NCBI RefSeq assembly: GCF_023147505.1
Contig: NZ_JAHXPB010000002.1
Location: forward strand, 186,001 to 250,000
Origin: Brevundimonas sp. EYE_349
Lineage (GTDB): Bacteria; Pseudomonadota; Alphaproteobacteria; Caulobacterales; Caulobacteraceae
Direction: 5' to 3'
DNA length: 64,000 nt
Position 1 is the first letter of the stretch. Each line of letters begins with the position of its first letter. Under the pieces are notes generated by a model. It was not told the DNA's origin. It worked only from the letters and a program-made list of their open reading frames with translations, and did not search any database. The position numbers and the translations under genes are program-made. Shown here one piece after another: positions 15,532 to 24,379 of this stretch.

Positions 15532-16140
15532 ATGACCCAGGCCGCCCCCGTCTATCGCGTCCGCTCGCAGCAGGTCTGGGACCTGGCGCGCGACGACTAT
15601 CTGGCGGGCGAGCCTGCGCGCATCGTCTGCCGCCGCTATGACCTGGGGCTGTCGGCCTTTCGCATCCGCGCCCGCAAGGCGGGCTGGCGACGCCAGGATC
15701 AGGACGACCCCGATCTCTACGACCCCGCCCTGGCGCTGGAGGCGGTCGAGGATGTCGCCTTTTCCGACATGGCGGCCTCGGCGCGCCGTCGCCTGCAACT
15801 GGCCCTGATGGACGGCGAGGCGACCGAGGCCCAGCGCTGGCTGAAGATTTTCGAAACCCTGTCCGTCCTGGCGGCCGAAGCCGGCGATGTGCACCCATTG
15901 CACCCTGATTTCGCGCCCCCGCCGTCCGATCAGGGCGATCCGACCGCAATCCCCGCCACAGCCCCCGACGTTGGGACCGAACCGGACGAAGTGCACCCAT
16001 TGCACCCTGTTTCTTCGTCGGCCGACGCCGACGGTCCCCAGGCGCCCCTCAACCGGGCCGAGCGCCGCCGCCTGCGTCGCGCCCATCGCCGAACGCCGCC
16101 CTCCGCAAGCCATGAAAGCCGTGCTAGCCAGGGGCCATGA
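15532..16140 (+). CDS. Unknown protein with an HTH-like N-terminus
   Basis: 202 residues from the ATG at 15532. Residues about 8-50 (QQVWDLARDDYLAGEPARIVCRRYDLGLSAFRIRARKAGWRRQ) read like a helix-turn-helix of the small-terminase or transposase type. A second helical block follows (MAASARRRLQLALMDGEATEAQRWLKIFETLSVLAAEAG). The C-terminal third is low-complexity with two VHPLHP motifs, each coded by an identical 19-base direct repeat at 15889-15907 and 15991-16009, and a basic end. No family is recognised. It overlaps the next gene by four bases (ATGA). Confidence 0.6.
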   Translation: MTQAAPVYRVRSQQVWDLARDDYLAGEPARIVCRRYDLGLSAFRIRARKAGWRRQDQDDPDLYDPALALEAVEDVAFSDMAASARRRLQLALMDGEATEAQRWLKIFETLSVLAAEAGDVHPLHPDFAPPPSDQGDPTAIPATAPDVGTEPDEVHPLHPVSSSADADGPQAPLNRAERRRLRRAHRRTPPSASHESRASQGP

Positions 16141-16583
16141 ACCCGTCCCTGTTCGCCATCCTCGTCGTCGTCCTGGCCGGGGGCGCCACCGCGCTCCAGG
16201 CGCCCACCAACGCCCGGCTGGCCAGCGCCGTGGCCTCGCCCGTCAACGCCGCCTTCATCTCGTTCGCGGTGGGGACCACGGTGCTGGGGGTGCTGGCCGC
16301 CATACTGCACACCCGGCCCGATATGACGGCGGTGCGCGCCCTGCCCTGGTACGCCTGGCTGGGCGGGCTTTACGGGGCCTGTTTCGTGGTCGCGGCCGCC
16401 TGGGGCGTGCCGCGTCTGGGCGTGGCCATGACCATCACCCTGATGGTCGGGGGCCAGTTGATGCTCAGCCTGGCGCTGGATCATTTCGGCGCCCTGGGCG
16501 TGCCGCACCAGCCGCTGAACCTGGGCCGGATCGCCGGCGTGGGCCTGGTTCTGGCCGGCGTCCTTCTGGTCCGGCGCTCCTGA
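16137..16583 (+). CDS. DMT-family transporter of the DUF606/YdcZ type
   Basis: 148 residues, five membrane segments: LFAILVVVLAGGATALQAPTNARL, VNAAFISFAVGTTVLGVLAAIL, WYAWLGGLYGACFVVAAAWGV, AMTITLMVGGQLMLSLALDHF and IAGVGLVLAGVLLV. The APTNARLA and GGLYGA segments are typical of the DUF606 half-size drug/metabolite transporter group. Such proteins often work as dimers or pairs. The substrate is unknown. Its start overlaps the preceding stop (ATGA), so the two genes share a transcript; uvrC follows after 16 bases. Confidence 0.88.
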   Translation: MNPSLFAILVVVLAGGATALQAPTNARLASAVASPVNAAFISFAVGTTVLGVLAAILHTRPDMTAVRALPWYAWLGGLYGACFVVAAAWGVPRLGVAMTITLMVGGQLMLSLALDHFGALGVPHQPLNLGRIAGVGLVLAGVLLVRRS

Positions 16584-16599
16584 CCCTATATCCCGCCCG

Positions 16600-18465
16600 A
16601 TGACCGCGGAGCCCCCCGATTCGAAACTGACCGCCGCCGCCCTGATCGCCGACGAGGCGCGGCGCGCGCCGGACAAGCCGGGCGTCTATCGCATGTATGG
16701 CGAGGACGGGTCGTGCCTCTACGTCGGCAAGGCCCGCAGCCTGAAGAAGCGTGTCGTCCAGTATGCGCAAGGGCGGTTCCACACCCAGCGCATCGGCCTG
16801 ATGGTGGCCCAGACCCGGTCGATGGAGTTGGTGGTCACGGCGTCCGAGACCGAGGCCCTGCTGCTGGAATCCAACTTCATCAAGAAGCTGAAGCCGCGCT
16901 ACAACGTGGTTCTGCGCGACGACAAATCCTTCGCCGAACTGATGATCCGCAGCGACCACCGCGCCCCCCAGGTCAAGAAGCATCGCGGCGCCCACACCAC
17001 GCCCGGCCACTACTTCGGCCCCTTCGCCTCGACCTGGGCGGTCAACCGCACGCTGAACACCCTGCAGAAGGCCTTCCTGCTGCGGTCCTGTTCCGACAGC
17101 GTCTATGAGACCCGCACCCGCCCCTGCATGCTGCATCAGATCAAGCGCTGCTCGGCGCCCTGCACCGGCCTGATCTCGCTGGAGGATTACGGCGAACTGG
17201 TCGATGAGGCAGAGGCCTTTCTGCGTGGCAAGTCGCGCGCCGTCATCGGCCGCCTGTCGGGCGAGATGCAGGCCGCCTCGGACGCCATGGACTTCGAACA
17301 GGCCGCCCGCGTGCGCGACCGCATCCGGGCCCTGTCGGCCATCGCCATGGAGAACTCTGTCAGCGCCGACAGCGTGGCCGAAGGCGACGTCTTCGCCCTG
17401 CATTCCGATGGCGGTCAGGCCTGCGTCCAGGTCTTCTTCTATCGCGCTGGCCAGAACTGGGGCGGGCGCGCCTATTTCCCGCGTGTGGACAAGTCCGACA
17501 CGGACCCGGAGATCCTGGCCGCCTTCTTGGGCCAGTTCTACGAGGACAAGCCCATCCCGCGCCTGATCCTGTCCAACGTCCGCCCGCACGAGCTGGAGCT
17601 GCTGGAAGAAGCCTTCTCGATGAAGGCGGATCGCAAGGTCGAGATCGCGCGGCCCCAGCGCGGCGAGAAGCTGGCCCTGGTCGACCACGCCCTGACCAAT
17701 GCCAGGGAGGCCCTGGGCCGCCGCCTGGCCGAAAGCTCGGCCCAGGGCAAGATCCTCGACGAGGTGTGCGAGGCCTTCGGCCTGGAGGCCCGGCCCGAGC
17801 GGATCGAGATCTACGACAACGCCCATATCCAGGGCACAAACGCCGTCGGCGGCATGGTGGTGGCGGGGCCGGAGGGCTTCCAGAAGTCCCAGTACCGCAA
17901 GTTCAACATCCGGGGCGAAGACCTGACCCCCGGCGACGACTACGGCATGATGCGCGAGGTGATGCGCCGCCGCTTCGCCCGCCTGGTCAAGGACGAGGAG
18001 GAAGGCGAGGACGTCGTCCGCCCCGACCTGCTGCTGATCGACGGCGGCGCGGGACAGCTGGCCGAGGTTCTGGCCGTCATGGCCGAGATGGGCGTGGACG
18101 ACATCGCCGTGGTCGGCGTGGCCAAGGGGCCGGATCGGGATGCCGGCATGGAGAAGTTCTTCATGCCGGGCAAGGCGCCCTTCATGCTGCCCCTGAAGTC
18201 TCCAGCCCTCTACTACCTTCAGCGACTGCGCGACGAAGCCCACCGCTTCGCCAACGGCGCCCACGCCAAGCGCCGCTCGATGGACATCAAGAAGAACCCG
18301 CTGGACGAGATCGAAGGCGTCGGCCCCGGCCGCAAGAAGGCCCTGCTCCACGCCTTCGGCTCCGCCAAGGGCGTCAGCCGCGCCTCCGTGGTCGATCTGG
18401 TCAAGGTGGACGGCGTCAGCCAGCCCCTGGCCGAACGCATCCACGCCTTCTTCCGTAAAAACTGA
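16600..18465 (+). CDS. uvrC: Excinuclease ABC subunit C (UvrC)
   Basis: 621 residues, the usual length. UvrC makes the two incisions around a DNA lesion in nucleotide excision repair with UvrA and UvrB. The N-terminal GIY-YIG nuclease has GVY at 28-30 and YVGKARSLKKRV at 41. A four-cysteine region contains CSDS and MLHQIKRCSAPCTG. The UVR helix pair for UvrB binding lies near 210-245. The C-terminal RNase H-like nuclease has LLLIDGGAGQL and a His-rich end. Tandem helix-hairpin-helix motifs close the protein (EIEGVGPGRKKALL and KVDGVSQPLAERI). In many alphaproteobacteria uvrC is followed by pgsA; here two other transcription units lie between. Confidence 0.97.
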   Translation: MTAEPPDSKLTAAALIADEARRAPDKPGVYRMYGEDGSCLYVGKARSLKKRVVQYAQGRFHTQRIGLMVAQTRSMELVVTASETEALLLESNFIKKLKPRYNVVLRDDKSFAELMIRSDHRAPQVKKHRGAHTTPGHYFGPFASTWAVNRTLNTLQKAFLLRSCSDSVYETRTRPCMLHQIKRCSAPCTGLISLEDYGELVDEAEAFLRGKSRAVIGRLSGEMQAASDAMDFEQAARVRDRIRALSAIAMENSVSADSVAEGDVFALHSDGGQACVQVFFYRAGQNWGGRAYFPRVDKSDTDPEILAAFLGQFYEDKPIPRLILSNVRPHELELLEEAFSMKADRKVEIARPQRGEKLALVDHALTNAREALGRRLAESSAQGKILDEVCEAFGLEARPERIEIYDNAHIQGTNAVGGMVVAGPEGFQKSQYRKFNIRGEDLTPGDDYGMMREVMRRRFARLVKDEEEGEDVVRPDLLLIDGGAGQLAEVLAVMAEMGVDDIAVVGVAKGPDRDAGMEKFFMPGKAPFMLPLKSPALYYLQRLRDEAHRFANGAHAKRRSMDIKKNPLDEIEGVGPGRKKALLHAFGSAKGVSRASVVDLVKVDGVSQPLAERIHAFFRKN

Positions 18466-18486
18466 GCCGGATGTAAAGACCCCGTC

Positions 18487-19110
18487 ATGAGCGACATCGA
18501 AGACGAACTGACCGCCGGCTATCGCCGTTTCCGCGCCGACCACTGGCCGACCGCGCGCGCCGAGTATGAAACCCTGGCCACCAAGGGCCAGAAGCCGCAC
18601 ACCCTGATCGTCGCCTGTTCCGACAGCCGCGCCGATCCGGCCCTGATCTTCGACGCCAAGCCGGGCGAGCTGTTCGTCGTCCGCAACGTGGCCAATCTGG
18701 TCCCGCCATACGAGCCGGACGGCAAGCTGCACGGCGTGTCGGCGGCGCTGGAGTTCGGGGTCAAGGTGCTGGGCGTCAAGCGGATCGTGGTCATGGGCCA
18801 CGCCCACTGCGGCGGGGTCAACGCCATGATCCACGGCGCGCCCGAGATCGTCGCCGACTTCGTGGCCCCGTGGATCGCGCAAGGTGCGCCCGTCGTCCAG
18901 CACGTCGCAGAGACTGTCGCCCCCGACCAGCTGGAGCGCGCGGCCGAGGAGGCCATCGTGCGCCTGTCGATCCGAAACCTGCGCACCTTCCCCTGGATCG
19001 CGGAACGCGAGGCCAAGGGCGAGCTTCAGCTCAGCGGTCTTCACTTCGGCATCGCCGACGGCGCCCTGACCGCCCTGACCGACCAGCCCCGGTTCGAACC
19101 GTTGGCCTGA
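18487..19110 (+). CDS. Beta-carbonic anhydrase
   Basis: 207 residues. Carbonic anhydrase interconverts CO2 and bicarbonate. Zinc ligands are Cys44 (ACSDSRADP), His105 and Cys108 (VMGHAHCGGVNAM), and the Asp46-Arg48 dyad is present, so it is a type I beta enzyme. The AL-E-FGVKVLGVKRIVV stretch and the C-terminal GELQLSGLHFGIADGAL are also diagnostic. It starts 19 bases after uvrC and may be co-transcribed with it. No transporter domain is attached. Confidence 0.95.
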   Translation: MSDIEDELTAGYRRFRADHWPTARAEYETLATKGQKPHTLIVACSDSRADPALIFDAKPGELFVVRNVANLVPPYEPDGKLHGVSAALEFGVKVLGVKRIVVMGHAHCGGVNAMIHGAPEIVADFVAPWIAQGAPVVQHVAETVAPDQLERAAEEAIVRLSIRNLRTFPWIAEREAKGELQLSGLHFGIADGALTALTDQPRFEPLA

Positions 19111-19117
19111 CTTGCAG

Positions 19118-19140
19118 AAAGTAGTGAAAGTCACTACTTT
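19118..19140. promoter_or_regulatory. Palindromic operator of the toxin-antitoxin pair
   Basis: AAAGTAGTGA at 19118-19127 and TCACTACTTT at 19131-19140 form a perfect 10-base inverted repeat with a 3-base spacer. It ends six bases before the antitoxin ATG. Phd/YefM antitoxins repress their own operons through such sites, and this one is placed to block the promoter or ribosome entry. The role is inferred from place and symmetry. Confidence 0.75.
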
Positions 19141-19146
19141 TTGAGC

Positions 19147-19395
19147 ATGGACCAAACCGTCACCGCTTCCGCCGCAAACCGGCACTTCTCCGAACTGCTC
19201 CGGCAGGTGGAGGGCGGGGAAACTGTGGCGGTGACCCGACACGGCAAGGTGGTGGCTCGCATCGTGCCCGCCGATCAGGAGGCCGATGCGCGCAAGGCGC
19301 GTGAAGCGGCGTTGAAGGCCTATCTGGCTCGCGCCGCCCAACGTCCCGTCATCGATATTGGACCCTGGACGCGCGACGAGCTTTACGAGCGGTGA
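19147..19395 (+). CDS. Phd/YefM-family antitoxin
   Basis: 82 residues from the ATG at 19147. The N-terminus TVTASAANRHFSELLRQVEGGETVAVTRHGKVVARIVP is the standard Phd/YefM DNA-binding fold. The C-terminal tail (ARKAREAALKAYLARAAQRPVIDIGPWTRDELYER) is the flexible part expected to bind and cover the toxin active site. The toxin start overlaps its stop codon by four bases (GTGA). A perfect palindrome lies directly upstream and is probably its operator. Confidence 0.93.
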   Translation: MDQTVTASAANRHFSELLRQVEGGETVAVTRHGKVVARIVPADQEADARKAREAALKAYLARAAQRPVIDIGPWTRDELYER

Positions 19396-19841
19396 AGGTC
19401 GCCATCGACACCAACGTCCTCGTTTATGCCGAGGGCGTCAGCGGCGCCCACAAGGGCGAAACGGCCCGTCTCCTTATGGACCGACTGAAGACCGACGCCG
19501 TCGTGCCGGTCCAGGTTCTGGCGGAATTCTTCAACGTCCTGACCCTGAAAGCGCGCATTCCAGCATCCGAAGCGCGCGGCCTCACGGGTCAACTGGCCGG
19601 CTTTTATCAGACGGTTCCAACGACGGATGGCCTGTTGGCTGAGGCTACGGCGCTAGCCGATCTTCATCGACTGAAGATATTCGACGCGATCATCCTTTCC
19701 GCCGCCGCCGAAGCCGGGTGCGGCCTTCTGCTTTCCGAAGACATGCAGGACGGCTTCGTCTATCGAGGCGTGACCGTCGCCAATCCGTTCGCAGAGACGC
19801 CGCATCCGCTGCTGGCGTCCTTGCTGGAGACCCTGCCATGA
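19392..19841 (+). CDS. PIN-domain ribonuclease toxin (VapC-like)
   Basis: 149 residues starting at GTG. The PIN fold shows the acidic residues expected for metal-dependent RNA cleavage: Asp6 (AIDTNVLVYA), Glu45 (VQVLAEFFNVL), Asp98 (RLKIFDAIILSAA) and Asp117 (LLLSEDMQDG). It is preceded by a Phd-type antitoxin with overlapping codons. Toxins of this type cut tRNA or rRNA and stop growth when unpaired. All catalytic positions are intact, so the toxin is probably active. Its stop overlaps the ATG of pgsA (ATGA), an unusual coupling with an essential gene. Confidence 0.93.
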   Translation: MKVAIDTNVLVYAEGVSGAHKGETARLLMDRLKTDAVVPVQVLAEFFNVLTLKARIPASEARGLTGQLAGFYQTVPTTDGLLAEATALADLHRLKIFDAIILSAAAEAGCGLLLSEDMQDGFVYRGVTVANPFAETPHPLLASLLETLP

Positions 19842-20467
19842 CCGCCCACCGCGCCAACCCCATTCCCAACATCCTGACCGGCGCGCGCCTGGCCGCCGGG
19901 GTGGTGATGTTCCTGATCCTGGCGGGCGCGACCAGCGGCTTCCCCCTGGCCGATCAGTGGATGAGCCCCGACGACCAGTTCGCCCTTTACCGCGTCGCCT
20001 TCTGGATCTTCGTCATCGCCGCCTCTACCGACTGGATCGACGGCTTCCTGGCGCGGCGCTGGAACGCCACCACACGCTGGGGCGCGATCCTGGACCCCAT
20101 CGCGGACAAGGTTCTGGTGACCGGCGCCATCCTGGGCGTGCTGACGTCCGGCTCGGTGCCGCAGATCATCATCCCCTGCGGCCTGATCCTGTTCCGCGAG
20201 TTCGCCGTCTCGGCCCTGCGCGAGACCATGGCCGGGCGGATCGAACTGCCCGTCACCCTGGCGGCCAAGTGGAAGACCACGCTGCAACTGGTCGCCCTGG
20301 GCTGTCAGCTGTTCGCCCGCAACTGGGACGGTTTCGGCCTGTCGCTGGACTGGCTCGACAACTTCCAGTTCTTCTCGGACGTGCTGATCTGGCTGGCCGC
20401 CATCATCACCCTGTGGACCGGCTGGCAGTATTTCCACGAAGCCCGCCGCCAGATGCGGGACCTCTAG
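19838..20467 (+). CDS. pgsA: CDP-diacylglycerol-glycerol-3-phosphate phosphatidyltransferase PgsA
   Basis: 209 residues; makes phosphatidylglycerol-phosphate, the first committed step towards phosphatidylglycerol and cardiolipin. The CDP-alcohol motif is complete: D65-x2-D68-G69-x2-A72-R73-x8-G82-x3-D86-x3-D90, with four to six membrane segments and the N-terminal NPIPNILTGARL. The ATG lies within the toxin's stop codon, so translation is likely coupled to the toxin-antitoxin operon. Unless a promoter inside vapC serves it, pgsA depends on the antitoxin-controlled promoter. Its end overlaps the convergent protease gene by four bases. Confidence 0.96.
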   Translation: MTAHRANPIPNILTGARLAAGVVMFLILAGATSGFPLADQWMSPDDQFALYRVAFWIFVIAASTDWIDGFLARRWNATTRWGAILDPIADKVLVTGAILGVLTSGSVPQIIIPCGLILFREFAVSALRETMAGRIELPVTLAAKWKTTLQLVALGCQLFARNWDGFGLSLDWLDNFQFFSDVLIWLAAIITLWTGWQYFHEARRQMRDL

Positions 20468-20982
20468 GGCCTCAGCGTCAGGCCCGTCGGCGTGGCCTCG
20501 AAGGCCGACAAGCGACCCAGGTAGCTCATGCCCAGCAGGGAGTATTCCAGCCCCTGCTCGACCACCAGCGCCTCGACCTGATCGACCCGCGCCCCGGCGA
20601 CCGAGACGGTGTTCAGCCGAACCGGCGCGGCGCGCACCATGCCCGACGCCGTCTGGATCCGGCCGGTGAAGCTCGCTGGTTCCGGCTGGACCCCGAGCCG
20701 ACGAGCATCGGCCCGCGTCAGGACCACCACGCTGGCGCCGGTGTCCACCAGCACCCGCACCGCCCTTCCGTCGATCCGGGCGTGGGCCCAGTAGTGGCCG
20801 TCGTCGGCCTTGACCACCTGGGCGGCCGTGCCGACTGCGGCGGGCGCCACGACAGCGGCGGGGGCGGTCGCCGCTTGGGCCGCCCCGTCGCCCTCCAGAT
20901 GCCGGATCGTCAGCGCCGTGGCGAAGGACGCCGTCAGGGCGACGCCGAACACGGTGATGGACTGGAAATCGATGCGGATCAT
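20464..20982 (-). CDS. Retropepsin-like membrane-anchored aspartic protease (TIGR02281 type)
   Basis: 172 residues. The N-terminus (DFQSITVFGVALTASFATALTI) is a membrane anchor. An Ala/Val-rich linker follows, then a retropepsin fold with the catalytic VDTGAS (Asp80) and a second glycine-rich region near SLLGMSYLGRL. Members of this group are single-domain aspartyl proteases of the clan AA type that dimerise to act. They face the periplasm; substrates are unknown. It ends tail to tail with pgsA, and no other protease gene is near. Confidence 0.88.
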   Translation of the reverse strand: MIRIDFQSITVFGVALTASFATALTIRHLEGDGAAQAATAPAAVVAPAAVGTAAQVVKADDGHYWAHARIDGRAVRVLVDTGASVVVLTRADARRLGVQPEPASFTGRIQTASGMVRAAPVRLNTVSVAGARVDQVEALVVEQGLEYSLLGMSYLGRLSAFEATPTGLTLRP

Positions 20983-21040
20983 GCCCCCTGTCTAGCGAGG
21001 CGATCTTTGGATGCCGTGAAACGACGTGGCTGACGAAAGC

Positions 21041-21268
21041 TTAAACCCCGCCCAGCTTCGCCGGATCAATCCGGTCGCGGCGCGATGGCAGGTCGGCCAT
21101 CACCGCCGCACGCGCGTCGTCGCTCAGGGCCCGCCAGCCGGCGATCTCCTTCAGGGTGCGAAAGCATCCGAGGCACAGGCCGCTTTCGCCATCCACCGCG
21201 CACACCATGACGCAGGGGCTGGCGATGGCCTTGGGGGGACCGGGAGGAGCGGGATCGGGCGGGGTCAT
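21041..21268 (-). CDS. DUF1289 small cysteine-rich protein
   Basis: 75 residues from the ATG at 21268. The family hallmark is present: SPCVMVCAVDGESGLCLGCFRTLKEIAGW, with a Cys pair three residues apart and a second pair two residues apart, followed by a Trp-containing helix and ALSDDARAAVMADLPSRR. Such proteins probably bind zinc or an iron-sulfur cluster; function is unknown. The next gene is divergent, sharing an AT-rich region of about 150 bases that probably holds both promoters. Confidence 0.92.
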   Translation of the reverse strand: MTPPDPAPPGPPKAIASPCVMVCAVDGESGLCLGCFRTLKEIAGWRALSDDARAAVMADLPSRRDRIDPAKLGGV

Positions 21269-21424
21269 TGTGACGTCCGAACGAAAATCATTCCGACTCC
21301 TGACGAATAAATTTGCAAATTCACGAAACTGTCTTATGTTGTCCGATGACGCGAAACGACTGACGGTGGAATCCCATTGGTACGACGCGTCTCTTTTCAT
21401 CGTTCTGCGAAAGGAGACGCCAAG

Positions 21425-21577
21425 ATGAACGATAAGGAGCGTAACCTCCAACACGCCATGATGTCCTTCGCCCTGTGGGGCGGGATGCTGGTGAACAGTC
21501 GGCACATGCCGTCGAACTCGGGCCGGGTGGTCAGCCATCCGTCCAACTTCGTACCGTATACGATCAAGAAACGCTGA
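21425..21577 (+). CDS. Small unknown protein of 50 residues
   Basis: Starts at 21425 with AGGAG nine bases before the ATG. The product begins MNDKERNLQHAMMSFALWGG and ends FVPYTIKKR, with a weak hydrophobic patch (AMMSFALWGGMLV) and a basic end. It is followed within 30 bases by a perfect terminator hairpin at 21604-21626, and preceded by an AT-rich promoter-like region with TTATGTT near 21334. The ribosome site and terminator make it a convincing single-gene unit, but I recognise no family. Confidence 0.6.
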   Translation: MNDKERNLQHAMMSFALWGGMLVNSRHMPSNSGRVVSHPSNFVPYTIKKR

Positions 21578-21603
21578 CGGCCCTGTGCGGCCCAAGCCTG
21601 CGG

Positions 21604-21626
21604 AAGCCCCGGTCTCGCCGGGGCTT
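21604..21626 (+). terminator. Rho-independent terminator after the 50-residue gene
   Basis: A perfect 9-base stem, AAGCCCCGG at 21604-21612 and CCGGGGCTT at 21618-21626, with a five-base loop, followed by TT. It ends the small gene at 21425-21577. Confidence 0.85.
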
Positions 21627-21694
21627 TTGCAATTGCGCCCTTGCCTAACCCTGCGGCGCCGGTCGATGACGGGCGCGAACATCGGAGACGACAC

Positions 21695-22510
21695 ATGGGC
21701 CTGATCGCCGAAGAGCGCCTGATCGCTGAGGAAAGAAGAGGCGCGATCCTGATCTGGACGCTGGACCGCGAGGCGCGACTGAACGCCCTGCCGGACCTGG
21801 GCGACGGCGACGAGGTCGCGTCGGCGTGCGAGCGGGTCAACGCCGATCCATCGGTCCGCTGCGTGGTGCTGACGGGCGCGGGGCGCGCCTTCTCGGCCGG
21901 CGGCGACCTGACGGCCATGCGGGACCGGCGCGATCTGTTCGAGGGATCGGGCGCGGCGATCCGCGAACGCTATCGCCGCCTCGTGCACCGGATCGTGCGG
22001 TCCCTGTATGGGCTGGAGGTTCCGCTGATCGCCGCCGTCAACGGGCCGGCGATGGGACTGGGCTGCGATATCGCGGGTCTGGGCGACATCCGCATCGCCT
22101 CGGAGCGGGCCAGCTTCGGCGTGCCCTTCCTGAAGCTGGGCATCATCCCCGGCGACGGCGGGTCGTGGCTGCTGCCGCGCAACATCGGCTACGCCCGCGC
22201 CGCCGAGATGCTGTTCACCGCCCGGTCCATCGACGCCGCGACCGCAGCCGAATGGGGTCTGGTCAACCGCGTGGTCGCGCATGACAGGCTGATGGACGAG
22301 GCCCTGACCACCGCCGCTCAGATCGCGGCCCAGCCGCCCCAGGCGCTGCGCATGGCCAAGACCCTGCTGCGCCAGGGCCGCGACACGACCTTCGACCAGA
22401 TGCTGGAGATGTCGGCGGCCATGCAGGCCCTGGCCCATCTGACCGACGATCACCAGGAAGGCGTCGCCGCCGTGCTGGAAAAGCGACCAGGCGATTTCAA
22501 AGGAAACTGA
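21695..22510 (+). CDS. Enoyl-CoA hydratase/isomerase family protein
   Basis: 271 residues, crotonase fold. It shows the oxyanion-hole segments AFSAGGDL (near 69) and NGPAMGLGCDIAGLGDIRIA (near 114), then FGVPFLKLGIIPGDGGSWLLPRNIGYARAAEML, in which the Asp of PGDGG replaces the Glu of hydratases at the usual catalytic position. The C-terminal helix follows. It may hydrate or isomerise acyl-CoA in fatty-acid or amino-acid breakdown. GGAGA precedes the ATG at 21695. No other beta-oxidation gene is near, so the exact substrate is open. Confidence 0.88.
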   Translation: MGLIAEERLIAEERRGAILIWTLDREARLNALPDLGDGDEVASACERVNADPSVRCVVLTGAGRAFSAGGDLTAMRDRRDLFEGSGAAIRERYRRLVHRIVRSLYGLEVPLIAAVNGPAMGLGCDIAGLGDIRIASERASFGVPFLKLGIIPGDGGSWLLPRNIGYARAAEMLFTARSIDAATAAEWGLVNRVVAHDRLMDEALTTAAQIAAQPPQALRMAKTLLRQGRDTTFDQMLEMSAAMQALAHLTDDHQEGVAAVLEKRPGDFKGN

Positions 22511-22536
22511 ACGGGGCTGGCGGCCCCGAAACGAAA

Positions 22537-22558
22537 AAGGGGCGCCGCAGCGCCCCTT
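22537..22558. terminator. Two-way terminator between enoyl-CoA hydratase and the ABC exporter
   Basis: AAGGGGCGC at 22537-22545 pairs with GCGCCCCTT at 22550-22558 around a 4-base loop, preceded by a run of A (a T-run on the minus strand). It lies between two convergent genes and can serve both. Confidence 0.8.
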
Positions 22559-22582
22559 CCCACGACCGATCGGCGGCGTCGG

Positions 22583-23596
22583 TTACTTCTGCCCCGCCGG
22601 ACGCATGGCGGCGGACGGGCTGACGCCGGCCTGGACCGGGCGGGCGACGCCGGCCTTCTGACCGGGCTTCATGAACTTCACCAGAACGCGCTGGCCGATC
22701 AGGAAGGGCGTGTCGTCGGCCGAGACCACCACCTCGACCACCCGCTCGTCGGTGCGGGCCGAGGGGTCTTCGGATTGGAGCTGACGGGCGCCGAACACGG
22801 CGGCGCGGCGCAGCACGCGGCCCACGGTGATCTTGGTGGGATCGCCTTCCGGGGTCAGCTCGACCTCCTGGCCGACCGTGACATTGGGGATGTCGGCCTC
22901 GACGATCTCGGCGCGGACGATGCGGGCGGTGTCCGGCTCCAGATCAAACATGGCCGTTACGTTCAGGGTCGAGGCGCCGGCGCCGGGCTGGGCGTAGCGG
23001 CGGGCGATCCGGCCGTCCATCGGCGCGCGGATGACGGTCAGTTCCTGATTGTAGCGGGCCTCGGCCAGACGCGATTGGGCCGTCTGGATCGCGGCGTCCT
23101 GAGAGGCGATGCGCGCCTCGGCCTGGGCGATCTGATCGCGCGCCTGGTCCAGCCGCTGGGCCGCGACATTGTTGGTGGCCGACAGTTTCGACAGGCGGTC
23201 GTATTCGCGCCGCGCCGTGGTCAGTTCCACCCGCGACATCCCCAGCTGGGCGCGCGCCTCGGTGACGGCGGCGGCGGCGCTTTGGGCGGCCAGGCGCGTC
23301 TCGTCGTCTTCCTGGCGGGCCAGGATCTGGCCGGCGACGACGCGGTCGCCCTCATTGACCAGAACCTCGCGCACCACGCCGCCGCGACGGGCGGCGACCT
23401 TGATCACCCCGCCCTCGACGTCGGCCTTGCCGTTGGCGATGGCGGCGTAGGGGCTGTCGATCTTCTGGGACGCCTCCTTCTCCTGCTGCGCCTTCTTGGC
23501 GGCCCCGGCCTTGGAGAAGGCCATGAAGCCCCCGGCCAGCAGCACGATCAGGACCAGTCCGATCCAGAGCCATTTGTTCTTGAGGAAGGCGGGCAT
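22583..23596 (-). CDS. HlyD-family periplasmic adaptor of an ABC exporter (DevB-like)
   Basis: 337 residues. The N-terminal membrane anchor KWLWIGLVLIVLLAGGFMAF is followed by a biotinyl-lipoyl half motif (VVREVLVNEGDRVVAGQILARQEDDETRL), a coiled-coil hairpin of about 100 residues, the second half motif VIRAPMDGRIARR, and a beta-barrel. It joins an inner-membrane ABC exporter to an outer-membrane channel. It is the third gene of permease, ATPase, adaptor, reading left, 27 bases after the ATPase. This set is the DevBCA type, which exports glycolipids or other lipophilic compounds in cyanobacteria; the substrate here is unknown. No TolC partner is adjacent. Confidence 0.88.
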   Translation of the reverse strand: MPAFLKNKWLWIGLVLIVLLAGGFMAFSKAGAAKKAQQEKEASQKIDSPYAAIANGKADVEGGVIKVAARRGGVVREVLVNEGDRVVAGQILARQEDDETRLAAQSAAAAVTEARAQLGMSRVELTTARREYDRLSKLSATNNVAAQRLDQARDQIAQAEARIASQDAAIQTAQSRLAEARYNQELTVIRAPMDGRIARRYAQPGAGASTLNVTAMFDLEPDTARIVRAEIVEADIPNVTVGQEVELTPEGDPTKITVGRVLRRAAVFGARQLQSEDPSARTDERVVEVVVSADDTPFLIGQRVLVKFMKPGQKAGVARPVQAGVSPSAAMRPAGQK

Positions 23597-23623
23597 GACG
23601 GCAGGGTCCGTTCGAGAGAGGGC

Positions 23624-24375
<752 letters not shown>

Positions 24376-24379
<4 letters not shown>

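Noticed and set aside
16465..19341. A roughly 960-codon minus-strand frame opposite uvrC and carbonic anhydrase
   Set aside because: Antisense to two firm genes, low-complexity Gly/Gln/Asp composition, and no ribosome site. Other long opposite-strand frames (for example at 25710-27725, 6024-7757 and 42812-45871) were rejected for the same reason.
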